A stretch of 64,000 nucleotides of DNA from Pseudoxanthomonas koreensis_A (GCF_041890415.1 NZ_CP169056.1:1984001-2048000), one strand, 5' to 3'; numbered from the stretch's first letter, positions 11,425-20,611 are shown. The notes: a model not told the origin generated them from the letters alone. A program made the numbers and translations.

Positions 11425-11700
11425 GCATTCGGCTCCCGGGGTAGCGGCCGTGCCCGGTGCGCGGACATGGCCCTGGCAGGCAATCGACATCGCATCCTGG
11501 CGCGTGCGCCGCGCCATGCCCCTCCTGGCAGGACCCAGGCCGGCGCACAGCGCGCTACGGCCGGGTCATGGTACAGCGCGGCGTGTTTTCGCCACGTGTT
11601 TTCGCAGGTGTTCGCGCCGCATGCATCGTGGCGCGAACTTGCAACCGGCAGCCAGTTTGCCGAGGATGGCTTGTCCTGCCCTGCATGAACCGGATACCCG

Positions 11701-12462
11701 ATGCAACCACTCCACGGCCATCGCGCCGGCCTCCAATCCCGTGTTCCGCCACTGCTCCACCCTGTTGCTCCAACCATCCTGGCCGAGGAGCACACCGGCC
11801 TGCAGCAGGTCCGCATCGCCCGCCACCCCGTGTTCGGCGGCCAGTTGTTCCTCGATGACGACCTGCAGATTTCCGAATCCGATTGCGCCTATGGCATCGC
11901 CATGGTCAGCCCGCTGCTGGGCCTGTCGCAGCTGTCGCGCGTGGCCATCCTCGGCGGCGGCGACGGCGGCGTGCTGAACGAACTGCTGCGCAGCGTTGAA
12001 CCGTTGCCGCATGCACCGCGCATCACCATGATCGAGATCGACGCGCGCGTGGTCGAGCTCTGTCGCCAGCACCTGCCGGCCCTGTGTGGTGATGCCTACG
12101 CCCATCCGCAGGTGGAACTCGTGACCGGCGATGCATTGGCCTGGATCGCGCAGGCGCGCGACCTGGATGCGGTGATCTACGACCTGACCATGCAACCGGT
12201 GCACGAGGGCCAGTCGCTCCCCGGCTTCGTGGCCGGGATCGTCTCGCTGGCGGCGCGTGCATTGCGGCCAGGCGGCGTGTTCAGCATGCAGTGCTGCGGA
12301 CACGGGCGCGAGGATGCGCACGACCGCGCGCAGCGGCGCGCGCTGCTGCCACTGATCCGCGAGGCGGTGGACAGCCACCTGGAGGACCGCTGCGAGCAGG
12401 ACGTGCTGGTGCCGTCCTACCGCGACCTGTGGACCTTCCTGAGCGCGCGCAAGCCCGGTTGA
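11701..12462 (+). CDS. Spermidine synthase-like aminopropyltransferase
   Basis: A 253-aa Rossmann-fold protein of the spermidine/spermine synthase family. These enzymes transfer an aminopropyl group from decarboxylated SAM to an amine. The nucleotide loop ILGGGDGGVLNELL (about residues 81-94) and the acidic MIEID strand are well preserved. The usual motif after the catalytic Asp (D-S/C-S/T-D-P) is replaced here by YDLTMQP, so the substrate pocket departs from typical SpeE. The start ATG 11701 lacks a strong ribosome-binding site. No speD or speA is adjacent. It could be a genuine polyamine enzyme with a different acceptor. Confidence 0.82.
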   Translation: MQPLHGHRAGLQSRVPPLLHPVAPTILAEEHTGLQQVRIARHPVFGGQLFLDDDLQISESDCAYGIAMVSPLLGLSQLSRVAILGGGDGGVLNELLRSVEPLPHAPRITMIEIDARVVELCRQHLPALCGDAYAHPQVELVTGDALAWIAQARDLDAVIYDLTMQPVHEGQSLPGFVAGIVSLAARALRPGGVFSMQCCGHGREDAHDRAQRRALLPLIREAVDSHLEDRCEQDVLVPSYRDLWTFLSARKPG

Positions 12463-12598
12463 GTTGCGCTCCACGCCGGTTCCTCCGGCGTGATGGCACC
12501 GTGCATGCCCGTGCGCCACGGGCATGCAGCAGACCCACGTCACACTTCGTCCCCACGCTGCAGTGCGGCATGCGTGGCGTCCCGCGTTCGGGTTATCG

Positions 12599-12612
12599 TG
12601 CAATCGATTGCA
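12599..12612. promoter_or_regulatory. LacI-type operator upstream of the sugar dehydrogenase operon
   Basis: TGCAATCGATTGCA is a perfect 14-bp palindrome centred on CG, 30 bp before the ATG at 12643. The same 14 bases occur at 24186-24199 between the LacI-family gene and its divergent operon. Central-CG palindromes of this size are typical LacI-family sites, so this is probably bound by the regulator at 24262. Confidence 0.8.
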
Positions 12613-12642
12613 TTGCAGTGAAACCAGCCCGGGAGGCCCACG

Positions 12643-13524
12643 ATGAACCCTGGATTCACCAGGCGCGATGCACTGCGCACCGCCCTGCTTGCCGGCATGG
12701 GCCTGGCCGCGCCGGCACTTGCCACCGCCGCGCCATCGCCGACCGACGCCCCGCTGGCGCTGAAGGGCGTGCTGAAGCATTCAGTGGCGCGCTGGACCTT
12801 CCACCAGCTTTCCATCGCGCAGCTGTGCACACTGGTCAGGCAGATCGGATTTTCCGCCATCGACCTGGCCGGCCCGGAGGATTGGCCGACCCTGAAGGCG
12901 CATGGCGTGCACAGCTCGATGTGCAACGGCGCCGAACTCGGGCTGGAGAAAGGTTTTGCCGACCCCCGCTTCCACGACGAACTGGTCGCGCGCTACACCC
13001 GCCACATCGACCTGGTCGCGGACGCCGGCTATCGCAACCTCATCTGCTTTTCCGGCAACCGCAACGGCATGGACCCGGATGACGGCCTGGCCAATTGCGC
13101 CGCCGGCCTCAAGCGCATCCTCGGCCACGCCGAGCGCCGCGGCGTGCGCCTGGTGATGGAACTGCTCAATTCGCGGGTGGACCACCCGGACTACCTGTGC
13201 GACCGCTCGGCATGGGGCGTGGAACTGTGCGAACGCCTCGGTTCGGGGAACTTCGGCCTGCTTTACGACATCTATCACATGCAGATCATGGAGGGTGACC
13301 TCATCGCCACTATCCGCAGGCACCACCAGCATTTCGTCCACTACCACACCGCCGGGGTGCCCGGCAGGCGCGAGATCGGGCAGGACCAGGAACTCAACTA
13401 CCCAGCCATCTGCCGCGCCATCCGCGACACCGGCTTTGACGGGTACATCGCCCAGGAGTTCATGCCCTCGGCACCGGACCCGGCCGCCTCGCTGCGCGAG
13501 GCCATCCGCATCTGCGACGTGTGA
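12643..13524 (+). CDS. Secreted TIM-barrel sugar isomerase/epimerase (hydroxypyruvate isomerase-like)
   Basis: A 293-aa protein of the xylose-isomerase-like TIM-barrel superfamily, closest in character to the hydroxypyruvate isomerase group. Metal and substrate residues are seen in VMELLNSRVDHP, LLYDIYHMQIMEGD and IAQEFMPSAPD. The N-terminus MNPGFTRRDALRTALLAGMG has twin arginines and an Ala-rich core ending APALA, so it should be exported by Tat to the periplasm. It has a strong GGGAGG site. It is first of a four-gene operon with the GMC dehydrogenase and DUF1080 genes, and probably processes the keto-sugar they make. Confidence 0.85.
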   Translation: MNPGFTRRDALRTALLAGMGLAAPALATAAPSPTDAPLALKGVLKHSVARWTFHQLSIAQLCTLVRQIGFSAIDLAGPEDWPTLKAHGVHSSMCNGAELGLEKGFADPRFHDELVARYTRHIDLVADAGYRNLICFSGNRNGMDPDDGLANCAAGLKRILGHAERRGVRLVMELLNSRVDHPDYLCDRSAWGVELCERLGSGNFGLLYDIYHMQIMEGDLIATIRRHHQHFVHYHTAGVPGRREIGQDQELNYPAICRAIRDTGFDGYIAQEFMPSAPDPAASLREAIRICDV

Positions 13525-13553
13525 CCCACGGCATCATCCAGGAAGCAGCATCC

Positions 13554-15239
13554 ATGGCGAACAATCATTACGACGCAATCGTCGTCGGCTCGGGCATCAG
13601 CGGCGGCTGGGCTGCGAAGGAACTGGCCGAAAAGGGCCTCAAGGTGCTGATGCTCGAGCGCGGGCGCAACATCGAGCACGTCAAGGACTACGTCAACGCG
13701 GCCACTGAAGCGTGGGACTTCCCGCATCGCAACGTGCCCACCCAGGCGATGAAGGAAGCACATCCGGTACTGAAGCGCGACTACCCGCTGGCCGAGAACA
13801 CCGCGGGCATGTGGGCCGACGAGAAGGACTGCCCGTATACCGAGACCAAGCGGTTCGACTGGTTCCGCGGCTATCACGTGGGCGGACGCTCGCTGCTGTG
13901 GGGCCGGCAGAGCTACCGCCTGTCGGAACTGGATTTCGAGGCCAACGCGCGCGAAGGCATCGCCGTGGACTGGCCGATCCGCTACGCCGACATCGCGCCC
14001 TGGTACGACCACGTGGAAACCTTCGCCGGCATCGCCGGCACCGTGGAAGGCCTGGACGTGTTGCCCGACGGCAAGTTCCTGCCACCGATCCCGCTCAACG
14101 TGGTCGAGAAGGACGTGGCCGCACGCGTGCGCAAGGCCTTCGGCGGCACCCGGCGGATCATCCATTCGCGCACCGCCAACCTCACCGAGGCCAGGCCCGA
14201 GCATGGCCGGGTCAACTGCCAGTACCGCAACAAGTGCATCCTGGGCTGCCCGTACGGCGCCTACTTCTCCACCCAGTCGGCCACGCTTCCGGCGGCGATG
14301 CAGACCGGCAACCTCACCCTGCGTCCGTTCTCCATCGTCAAGGAAGTGCTGTACGACAAGGACCGCAAGCGCGCACGCGGCGTGGAGATCATCGATGCCG
14401 AGAATGGCCAGACCTACGAGTACACGGCCAACGTCATCTTCCTCAACGCATCGAGCTTCAACTCGACCTGGGTGCTGATGAACTCGGCCACCGACGTGTG
14501 GGAAGGCGGGTTGGGCTCCTCGTCCGGCGAGCTGGGCCACAACGTCATGGACCACCACTTCGAGGTCGGCGCCCAGGGCATCGTCGATGGCTACGAGGAC
14601 AAGTACTACTCCGGACGCCGCCCCTGTGGCTTCTACATCCCGCGCTTCCGCAACGTGGGCAACGACCGGCGCGACTACCTGCGCGGCTTCGGTTACCAGG
14701 GCGGTGCCGGCCGGCAGGGCTGGTCGCGCAGCGTTGCCGAACTGGGCATCGGCGCCGGCCTGAAGGAAGCACTGAGCACACCGGGCGACTGGACCATCGG
14801 CATGACCGCCTTCGGCGAGATGCTGCCCTACCACGACAACACCATCCGCCTGGACCACGACAAGCGGGACAAGTGGGGCCTGCCGGTGCTGGCGATGGAC
14901 GTGTCGCTCCGCGACAACGAACGGGCGATGCGCAAGGACATGGCCACCGATGCCGCCGAGATGCTGGAGGCGGCAGGCGTGCGCAACGTGCAGACCTACG
15001 GTGGCGACTCTGCCCCCGGCAGGGCCATCCACGAGATGGGCACCGCGCGCATGGGCCGCGACCCGAAGACTTCTGTGCTCAACGCACACAACCAGGTCTG
15101 GGACGCGCCCAACGTGTATGTCACCGACGGCGCCTGCATGACCTCGGCCAGCTGCGTGAACCCGTCGCTGACCTACATGGCGCTCACCGCGCGCGCCGCC
15201 GACCATGCGGTGCGCGAACTCAAGGCGGGGAACCTGTGA
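13554..15239 (+). CDS. GMC-family FAD sugar dehydrogenase, catalytic subunit (copy 1)
   Basis: A 561-aa flavoprotein resembling the large subunit of glucoside 3-dehydrogenase / gluconate 2-dehydrogenase. FAD binding: VVGSGISGGWAAKELAEKG near the N-terminus. The C-terminal GMC signature is HEMGTARMG with the CVNPSLTYMAL segment. A cysteine cluster C-x5-C-x3-C (NCQYRNKCILGCP, about residues 222-232) could hold an Fe-S cluster as in FAD-glucose dehydrogenases. There is no signal peptide of its own; it is probably carried out by the Tat signal of the small subunit that follows with a TGATG overlap. Start: ATG 13554 after AGGAAG. Confidence 0.9.
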   Translation: MANNHYDAIVVGSGISGGWAAKELAEKGLKVLMLERGRNIEHVKDYVNAATEAWDFPHRNVPTQAMKEAHPVLKRDYPLAENTAGMWADEKDCPYTETKRFDWFRGYHVGGRSLLWGRQSYRLSELDFEANAREGIAVDWPIRYADIAPWYDHVETFAGIAGTVEGLDVLPDGKFLPPIPLNVVEKDVAARVRKAFGGTRRIIHSRTANLTEARPEHGRVNCQYRNKCILGCPYGAYFSTQSATLPAAMQTGNLTLRPFSIVKEVLYDKDRKRARGVEIIDAENGQTYEYTANVIFLNASSFNSTWVLMNSATDVWEGGLGSSSGELGHNVMDHHFEVGAQGIVDGYEDKYYSGRRPCGFYIPRFRNVGNDRRDYLRGFGYQGGAGRQGWSRSVAELGIGAGLKEALSTPGDWTIGMTAFGEMLPYHDNTIRLDHDKRDKWGLPVLAMDVSLRDNERAMRKDMATDAAEMLEAAGVRNVQTYGGDSAPGRAIHEMGTARMGRDPKTSVLNAHNQVWDAPNVYVTDGACMTSASCVNPSLTYMALTARAADHAVRELKAGNL

Positions 15240-15814
15240 TGCAACGTCGTGAACTGCTCAAACTGATTGCATCGGCCACCGGGGTGGCGATGATCGGCAT
15301 GCCCGCGTTCGTCTACGGGCAGGCGCCCGTCGCGCACTCAACCAGCAGCTTTTCCAGCGACGACGTGGCGCTCATGGACGAGATCGCCGAGACCATCATT
15401 CCGCGCACCGACACGCCCGGGGCCAAGGACGCCGAAGTGGGCGCGTTCATGGCCGTGTTCGTCGCCGACTGCTACACCGCCGAGGACCAGGCAAGGTTCC
15501 GCGCGGGCCTGGCCGACCTGGAAAAGCGCGCCGGTGGCCGCTTCCTCGCCCTGGCGCCGGCCGAGCGCGCCAGGCTGCTCGGCAAGCTGGATGCGCAGGC
15601 CAGCGCGCAGTCGCGCGGCGCCTGGGTTTCGCCGCAAGGCGCCAGCAGCGGCGGCAACCTGCATTACTTCACCATGATCAAGCAACTGGTCCTGTTCAGC
15701 TTCTTCACCTCACGGGTGGGAGCGACCGAAGTGCTGCGCTACGAGCCGGTGCCCGGTCACTACGACGGCGACCTGCCCTACGAGCCAGGCACGCCGGCCT
15801 GGGGGACGAGCTGA
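15239..15814 (+). CDS. Gluconate 2-dehydrogenase subunit 3 family protein, Tat signal (copy 1)
   Basis: A 191-aa small partner subunit of the GMC dehydrogenase. The N-terminus MQRRELLKLIASATGVAMIG is a twin-arginine signal, so the folded complex would cross the inner membrane by the hitchhiker route. The mature part begins with the family pattern LMDEIAETIIPRTDTPGAKDA, and the end GHYDGDLPYEPGTPAWG is also typical. Such subunits help assembly and electron transfer. Its ATG overlaps the GMC stop, and its own stop overlaps the DUF1080 start (ATGA), so the genes are translationally coupled. Confidence 0.9.
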   Translation: MQRRELLKLIASATGVAMIGMPAFVYGQAPVAHSTSSFSSDDVALMDEIAETIIPRTDTPGAKDAEVGAFMAVFVADCYTAEDQARFRAGLADLEKRAGGRFLALAPAERARLLGKLDAQASAQSRGAWVSPQGASSGGNLHYFTMIKQLVLFSFFTSRVGATEVLRYEPVPGHYDGDLPYEPGTPAWGTS

Positions 15815-16584
15815 TGTCGCGCCGCCCGCGCCGGCTGCCGGCGCATGCACCCCCGTCCGCCTGCATCGTGGCGGCGTGCATGCTGGCTGCCTGCCCCGCC
15901 TTTGCCCAGGACCCACTGCCCGACCCGGCCAGCACCGAGGCCTGGACGCCCGTGCCTGCCGCGGTGGCAACGCCTCGCGGCGCGGCGCCCTCGGATGCGG
16001 TGGTGCTGTTCGATGGCCGCAACCTCTCGGCCTGGGAATCGGAGCTGGGCGGCAAGGCGCCCTGGAAGGTGGCCGATGGCGCCTTCACCGTGGTGCCGGG
16101 CAGCAAGGGCATCCGCACCCGCCAGCACTTCTGCGACATCCAGCTCCATGTGGAATGGCGCACGCCGGCACAGACCCGCGGCCTGGACGGCCAGAACCGC
16201 GGCAACAGCGGCATCTTCCTGCAGGAGCTGTACGAGTTGCAGGTGCTCGACAGCCATGACAACGCCACCTACCCCAACGGCCAGGCGGCCTCGATCTACA
16301 AGCAGGCGATCCCGCTGGTGAACGCCTCGCGCGCGCCCGGCCAGTGGCAGGCCTACGACATCATCTGGAAGGCGCCGCGGTTTTCCGATGGCGGCGGCCT
16401 GCTCGCGCCCGCGCGCATCACCGTGCTGCACAACGGGGTGCTGGTGCAGGACGACACCGTCATCGCCGGCCGCACCGAGTATCGCGGCGCGCCCTCCTAT
16501 GCACCGCACGGCTGCGCACCGATCTACCTGCAGGATCACGACTCGAAGGTCAGCTTCCGCAACCTCTGGGTGCGCGAGCTGTAG
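15814..16584 (+). CDS. Secreted DUF1080 (3-keto-disaccharide hydrolase family) protein
   Basis: A 256-aa protein with one DUF1080/PF06439 domain (about residues 60-255): LFDGRNLSAWE, GNSGIFLQELYELQVLDSH, GQWQAYDIIW and YLQDHDSKVSFRNLWVREL. Members of this beta-sandwich family cleave 3-keto-glycosides produced by glucoside 3-dehydrogenases, which fits the genes upstream. The N-terminus carries a signal sequence (core about residues 17-29, ending PAFAQ), so it acts in the periplasm. It is the last gene of the operon and converges with the gene at 16654. Confidence 0.88.
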   Translation: MSRRPRRLPAHAPPSACIVAACMLAACPAFAQDPLPDPASTEAWTPVPAAVATPRGAAPSDAVVLFDGRNLSAWESELGGKAPWKVADGAFTVVPGSKGIRTRQHFCDIQLHVEWRTPAQTRGLDGQNRGNSGIFLQELYELQVLDSHDNATYPNGQAASIYKQAIPLVNASRAPGQWQAYDIIWKAPRFSDGGGLLAPARITVLHNGVLVQDDTVIAGRTEYRGAPSYAPHGCAPIYLQDHDSKVSFRNLWVREL

Positions 16585-16653
16585 GGACGCGCAGCGCCCT
16601 GCACTCCCCCTACAGCGTGTGATGAAGCAGGCGCGTGTGGCCGGGGAGGATGG

Positions 16654-17448
16654 TCAGGCCACCGGATAGGCGAACTTGCTCAGCCCGAGTTCGGCCAGCA
16701 CCGTCTCCAGATGGCGGTAGGCCTCCGGCGTCGGGCCGGGGTAATCGCCGGCAATGGCCACGTTGCCCAGATAGCCGATGTCTTGCATGCCTTCCGGCGT
16801 GCAGAAATAGGCCGCCAGCACCAGATCGCGCAGGCGGGCGAAGGCCCTGGCGATGCGCTGGAACTGCCGTGGGGTCTGTGCGTTGTCGTAGGCGATGTCG
16901 TCGATGATCGCCAGCTGCTGCGGTGTGCCAAGCGCCGAGAACGGCTGCGAAAAACGCAGGGCGGCTTCGTCGTCGAGCCAGGCAAGGGCCGACAGGATGG
17001 TCAGCCGATCCTGCTGCTGGCTGGCGTATGGCGCGCTCACCCATTCATCGAGCACCGTGGGCACCTGCACGGCGGATGCCGACGGCGATTGGCCTTCCGC
17101 CGGCACGATGATGTCCGACAGCAAGGCCAGCAGCGACAGCTGGGCGGGCGTCAACGTGAGCGGCCAGGGCACTTGCGGCGGGCTCATCAGGTCCGGATCC
17201 TTGCCGTAACCCGTGCCGGTCACGGGCTGCAGGTCGAGCTCCGGCCAGTGCCCGTCATCCGCTGCGCCTCGGGCTGCTCCTGCCGTTGGCGCAGGCTCGC
17301 AGCCGGACAACGCAGGCAGCATGGCGCTCGCGGCCATCGCGGCCAGCAGCTTCAGCGACTCGCGCCGGCTCATCCGGCTTGCGTAGGCGGGCGCAGGGCT
17401 GTCGATGTGCGTGGAAGAAGTGCCCTGGCCCTGTGGCGGTTCCTGCAT
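16654..17448 (-). CDS. Gluconate 2-dehydrogenase subunit 3 family protein, Tat lipoprotein (copy 2)
   Basis: A 264-aa small subunit for the second GMC dehydrogenase. MSRRESLKLL (twin arginine, starting about residue 26) is followed by a hydrophobic core and the lipobox LSGC, so the mature complex should be lipid-anchored, unlike copy 1. The body matches the family (LLALLSDIIVPAEGQSPSAS, AGDYPGPTPEAYRHLE). The 25 residues before the twin-arginine motif form an unusually long n-region; an internal ATG at the MSRRES codon is an alternative start. The chosen ATG at 17448 overlaps the GMC stop by ATGA. It is the final gene of the six-gene operon. Confidence 0.88.
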   Translation of the reverse strand: MQEPPQGQGTSSTHIDSPAPAYASRMSRRESLKLLAAMAASAMLPALSGCEPAPTAGAARGAADDGHWPELDLQPVTGTGYGKDPDLMSPPQVPWPLTLTPAQLSLLALLSDIIVPAEGQSPSASAVQVPTVLDEWVSAPYASQQQDRLTILSALAWLDDEAALRFSQPFSALGTPQQLAIIDDIAYDNAQTPRQFQRIARAFARLRDLVLAAYFCTPEGMQDIGYLGNVAIAGDYPGPTPEAYRHLETVLAELGLSKFAYPVA

Positions 17449-19127
17449 CACAGCCTCCTCGCCTTGAGCTGGTCGGCCAGCCAGGCGCTGTTGCGCATCG
17501 CCAGCGTCATGATGGTGAGGGTGCAGTTCTTGTGCGGGCTGGAGGCGAACACGCCGCCGTCCATCACGAACAGGTTGGGGCAGTCCCAGGTCTGGCCCCA
17601 CTGGTTGGTCACCGAATCCCTGCTCGAATCGCCCATCCGGGTGGTTCCCACCTCGTGGATGATCTCGCCGCCCTTCTTGATCGCTTCTTCCGGAGTGGGC
17701 AACTCATCGACGGTCGCGCCCATGGTTTCCAGGATGGCCTTGGCGGTTTTCAGGCCATGGGCGACCTGCCTGAGTTCGTGCTGCGACCATTTCCAATGGA
17801 AGCGCGGCACCGGAATGCCCCACTTGTCGGTGACGCTTGGATCGATATCCATGTAGCAATGCTCGTTCGGCAGCATCTCGCCGCGCAGCGAGAACGAAAC
17901 GTAGGCGCCGTAATGCGCGCGCACCTGCCGCTTCAGGGCGGTGCCATACCCCTGCAGGTTGCCGCTGACATGGGCGCCGGGTTCGGAAAAGCGTCCGCCG
18001 AGTTCGAAGTGGTATCCGCGCGGGAAATCCAGTTCCCCGTTGGCGTGGGCCTCGTGTCCCCACCAGGGAATGAACAGGTGGTTGGCGGTGTGGCCGTCCT
18101 CGTTGTAGCGCGGCCGGTTCATCAGTGCCGGCACCAGCGCCGACAGGCCCGCACCGGTGGAGTCCATCAGGTTGCGGCCGACCTGGCCGCTGGAATTGGC
18201 CAGTCCGTCCGGGTGGCTGTGGCTTTTCGAATTGAGCAGGATGCGCGCCGTCTCGCAGGCGCTGGCGGCCAGCACCACCACCTTCGCGCCCTGTTCCCGT
18301 TCGGTGCCGGTCTTCTTGTCGACATAGACGACGCCTGTGACCTTGCCCTGATCATCGGTGGCCACGGTCTTGACCATGGCATCGGTGACGATCCGCAGAT
18401 TACCGGTGGCCTGCGCCATCGGCAGCAGCGAGGTGGTGGTCTGGAACGCGGCGCCGATCGAGCACCCGTGGCCGCAGGGCGTAGCCCAGAAGCAGGGAGC
18501 ACGCTCGTCCAGCGGCCTGGTCAGCACGGCGCGGTGCATCGGCACTGCGGTAATGCCGTGCTTCTTCGCCGCCGCGGCAATCAGCAGCTCCGGTACCCGC
18601 GGCACGGGCGGTGGTTGCAGGACCCCGTCCGACGACGGCGGCATGTCATCCAGGCCGGTATTGGTGCCACAAACGCCAATCAGGGCTTCGGTTTTGTCGT
18701 ACCAGGGGGCGATGTCGTCGTAGTCGAACGGCCAGTCGGCGCCAAGGCCATCGCGGCTTTTTCCCTTGAAATCATGCTCGCTGAAGCGCAGCGAATAGCG
18801 GCCCCAGTGGTTGGTGCGGCCGCCCAGCATGCGCGACCGCCACCACAGGAACTCGGAGCCTTCGGCGGTGGTATAGGGCTCGTCCGGCACCTGCCAGCCG
18901 CCGTCGACGGTGGAATCGTAGAAGCCGAAGTCCTTGTCGGGCGTGGACGCGCCCATCAGCGGCGCAGCCGAGTTGGGCCTGAACATCGGCGTTTCCGTTC
19001 TCGGGTCGTAGTTGCGGCCCGCTTCCAGCATCAGCACCTTGTGGCCCTGACGGGTCAACTCGTATGCAGCCATGGCGCCACCGGCGCCGGAGCCGACCAC
19101 CAGCACGTCATGGGCGAAACCGCTCAT
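17448..19127 (-). CDS. GMC-family FAD sugar dehydrogenase, catalytic subunit (copy 2)
   Basis: A 559-aa flavoprotein of the same family as the gene at 13554 but clearly diverged. FAD motif: VVGSGAGGAMAAYELTRQG. C-terminus: HEVGTTRMG and FASSPHKNCTLTIMTLAMRN. It keeps the C-x5-C-x3-C spacing (PCFWATPCGHGC), possibly Fe-S ligands. There is no signal peptide; export is expected with the Tat lipoprotein encoded next. The ATG at 19127 overlaps the upstream stop. Having two GMC/small-subunit pairs in one locus suggests different substrates or different electron acceptors. No cytochrome c gene is visible nearby. Confidence 0.9.
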   Translation of the reverse strand: MSGFAHDVLVVGSGAGGAMAAYELTRQGHKVLMLEAGRNYDPRTETPMFRPNSAAPLMGASTPDKDFGFYDSTVDGGWQVPDEPYTTAEGSEFLWWRSRMLGGRTNHWGRYSLRFSEHDFKGKSRDGLGADWPFDYDDIAPWYDKTEALIGVCGTNTGLDDMPPSSDGVLQPPPVPRVPELLIAAAAKKHGITAVPMHRAVLTRPLDERAPCFWATPCGHGCSIGAAFQTTTSLLPMAQATGNLRIVTDAMVKTVATDDQGKVTGVVYVDKKTGTEREQGAKVVVLAASACETARILLNSKSHSHPDGLANSSGQVGRNLMDSTGAGLSALVPALMNRPRYNEDGHTANHLFIPWWGHEAHANGELDFPRGYHFELGGRFSEPGAHVSGNLQGYGTALKRQVRAHYGAYVSFSLRGEMLPNEHCYMDIDPSVTDKWGIPVPRFHWKWSQHELRQVAHGLKTAKAILETMGATVDELPTPEEAIKKGGEIIHEVGTTRMGDSSRDSVTNQWGQTWDCPNLFVMDGGVFASSPHKNCTLTIMTLAMRNSAWLADQLKARRL

Positions 19128-20611
19128 CGCTTCAGTTCTTTGATCTTCAGATTCTTGAACCACACCACGTCGCCGTGATCCTGCAGGCCGACATGGCCGC
19201 TGCTGTTGGCGGCGAATCCCGGCCAGTCGGCAAACTTGCTGGCGGCCACCAGTTGCTGCCACTCCGGGCCGTCGATCTTCACCGACACCGTCTGCACCCC
19301 GTTCTGCCAGACGGTCAGCTGGCCCTGGTCATGCAGGATGCGCACCCGGTTCCACTCGCCTGCGCTCCTGTGCGAGGCCGCGGGCGAGGCGATCATGTCG
19401 TACAGGGAGCCGGCCAGACGGGTATCGCGCTTGTTGTCGGGGTGGCGCTCGTTGTCCAGGATCTGGATTTCCGGCGCGTGCGAGTAGATGTGTTCGCCGG
19501 TTTCATCGGCCAGGATGAAGATGCCGCTGTTGCCGCCTTCGGCAATCTTCCAGTCCAGCCTGAGGTCGAAATCCTGGTACCTGGCCTTGGTGAGGATGTC
19601 GCCGCCGCCTCCGCTGGCGAGCTTGATGGCGCCATCCTCGATGACCCACTTGTCGCTCAGCCCGTCGTGCTTGAAATTGCGCCACTGCGACAGGTCCTTG
19701 CCGTCGAACAGCAGCTGCCAGCCGTCGGCCTGCTCCTGCACGCTCAGCCGGTTGTCGGTGGCGAGGTGTTCGCCGAGGAAGGCCGCGCCCGTGGTGACGA
19801 CGGCGGCAGGGTCGCGTGGAAGGTCGTGCTCGATGATGTACCACTCCACGCCCGCATCCGCGGCGGCGGGAAGGATCGCATTCCAGTCGAGCACGCCCTT
19901 GCCCAGGGCAGCGAAGCCCTGTTCGTCCCTGGCCTCGCCATCGGGCGCGTTGTCCTTGGCGTGGACCGAGTACACGCGCCCAGGAAACTTGCCCAGGAAC
20001 GCCGCCGGATCGTGGCCGGCGCGCGCAACCCAGGCCAGGTCCAGCTCGACGGCGAGCGCCGGGCCGGCAGCTTCGAACAGCAGTTCCAGTCCCGTCGTGC
20101 CGTCGAATTCGACCAGTTCGAACTCGTGGTTGTGGTACGCCAGCTGCATGCCCATCGGCTGCAGGCGTCCGGCCAGGGCACCCAGCTCGCGGCCCAGCGC
20201 GCGCCAGCCTTCGGCGTCGGTGGGCCGCTCGGATTCCTGCAGGTACGGCACCACCAGAACGCTGTTGCCGATGGCGCGATGGAACGCCGCCACCTCGTCC
20301 AGGTCGCCGCGCAGGTCGTGCAGCCCCACGTGGGCCGCGATCGGCCTGATCGAATACTTGTCCAGAAGCTGCTTCAGCTCCGCGGCCGTGACATTCTGCG
20401 TGCCGACCGTCTCCACGGCGCGGATGCCCGCGTCGTGGACGATCTTCAGCTGGTCCTCGAGCGAGCCTGCGTTGCGCAGCGTGTACATCTGCACGGCGAC
20501 GGGGCGGGTGGCGGGGCTTGCGTCGGCATCGCCCTGCTGCGCGCAGGCGGGCACGGCGAGGCACAGCAGGAGTGCGGCGGCCGCGATCCTGCGCAGGGTA
20601 CGGATGGTCAT
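19124..20611 (-). CDS. Fusion: TIM-barrel sugar isomerase + DUF1080 domain, exported
   Basis: A 495-aa two-domain protein. Residues 1-25 are a signal peptide (core IAAAALLLCLAVPACA; the Cys could also be lipidated, though Pro at -2 is atypical). Residues about 38-280 are a xylose-isomerase-like TIM barrel (VQMYTLRNAGSLEDQL, LAYHNHEFELVEFDG, YSVHAKDNAPDGE, WYIIEHDL). Residues about 297-493 are a DUF1080 domain (LLFDGKDLSQWRNFKHDG, GGNSGIFILADETG, PEIQILDNERHPDN, VGLQDHGDVVWFKNLKIKEL). The ATG at 20611 follows GGAGG. The fusion joins in one chain two activities that the convergent operon keeps separate, supporting consecutive steps on one keto-sugar. Confidence 0.9.
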   Translation of the reverse strand: MTIRTLRRIAAAALLLCLAVPACAQQGDADASPATRPVAVQMYTLRNAGSLEDQLKIVHDAGIRAVETVGTQNVTAAELKQLLDKYSIRPIAAHVGLHDLRGDLDEVAAFHRAIGNSVLVVPYLQESERPTDAEGWRALGRELGALAGRLQPMGMQLAYHNHEFELVEFDGTTGLELLFEAAGPALAVELDLAWVARAGHDPAAFLGKFPGRVYSVHAKDNAPDGEARDEQGFAALGKGVLDWNAILPAAADAGVEWYIIEHDLPRDPAAVVTTGAAFLGEHLATDNRLSVQEQADGWQLLFDGKDLSQWRNFKHDGLSDKWVIEDGAIKLASGGGGDILTKARYQDFDLRLDWKIAEGGNSGIFILADETGEHIYSHAPEIQILDNERHPDNKRDTRLAGSLYDMIASPAASHRSAGEWNRVRILHDQGQLTVWQNGVQTVSVKIDGPEWQQLVAASKFADWPGFAANSSGHVGLQDHGDVVWFKNLKIKELKR

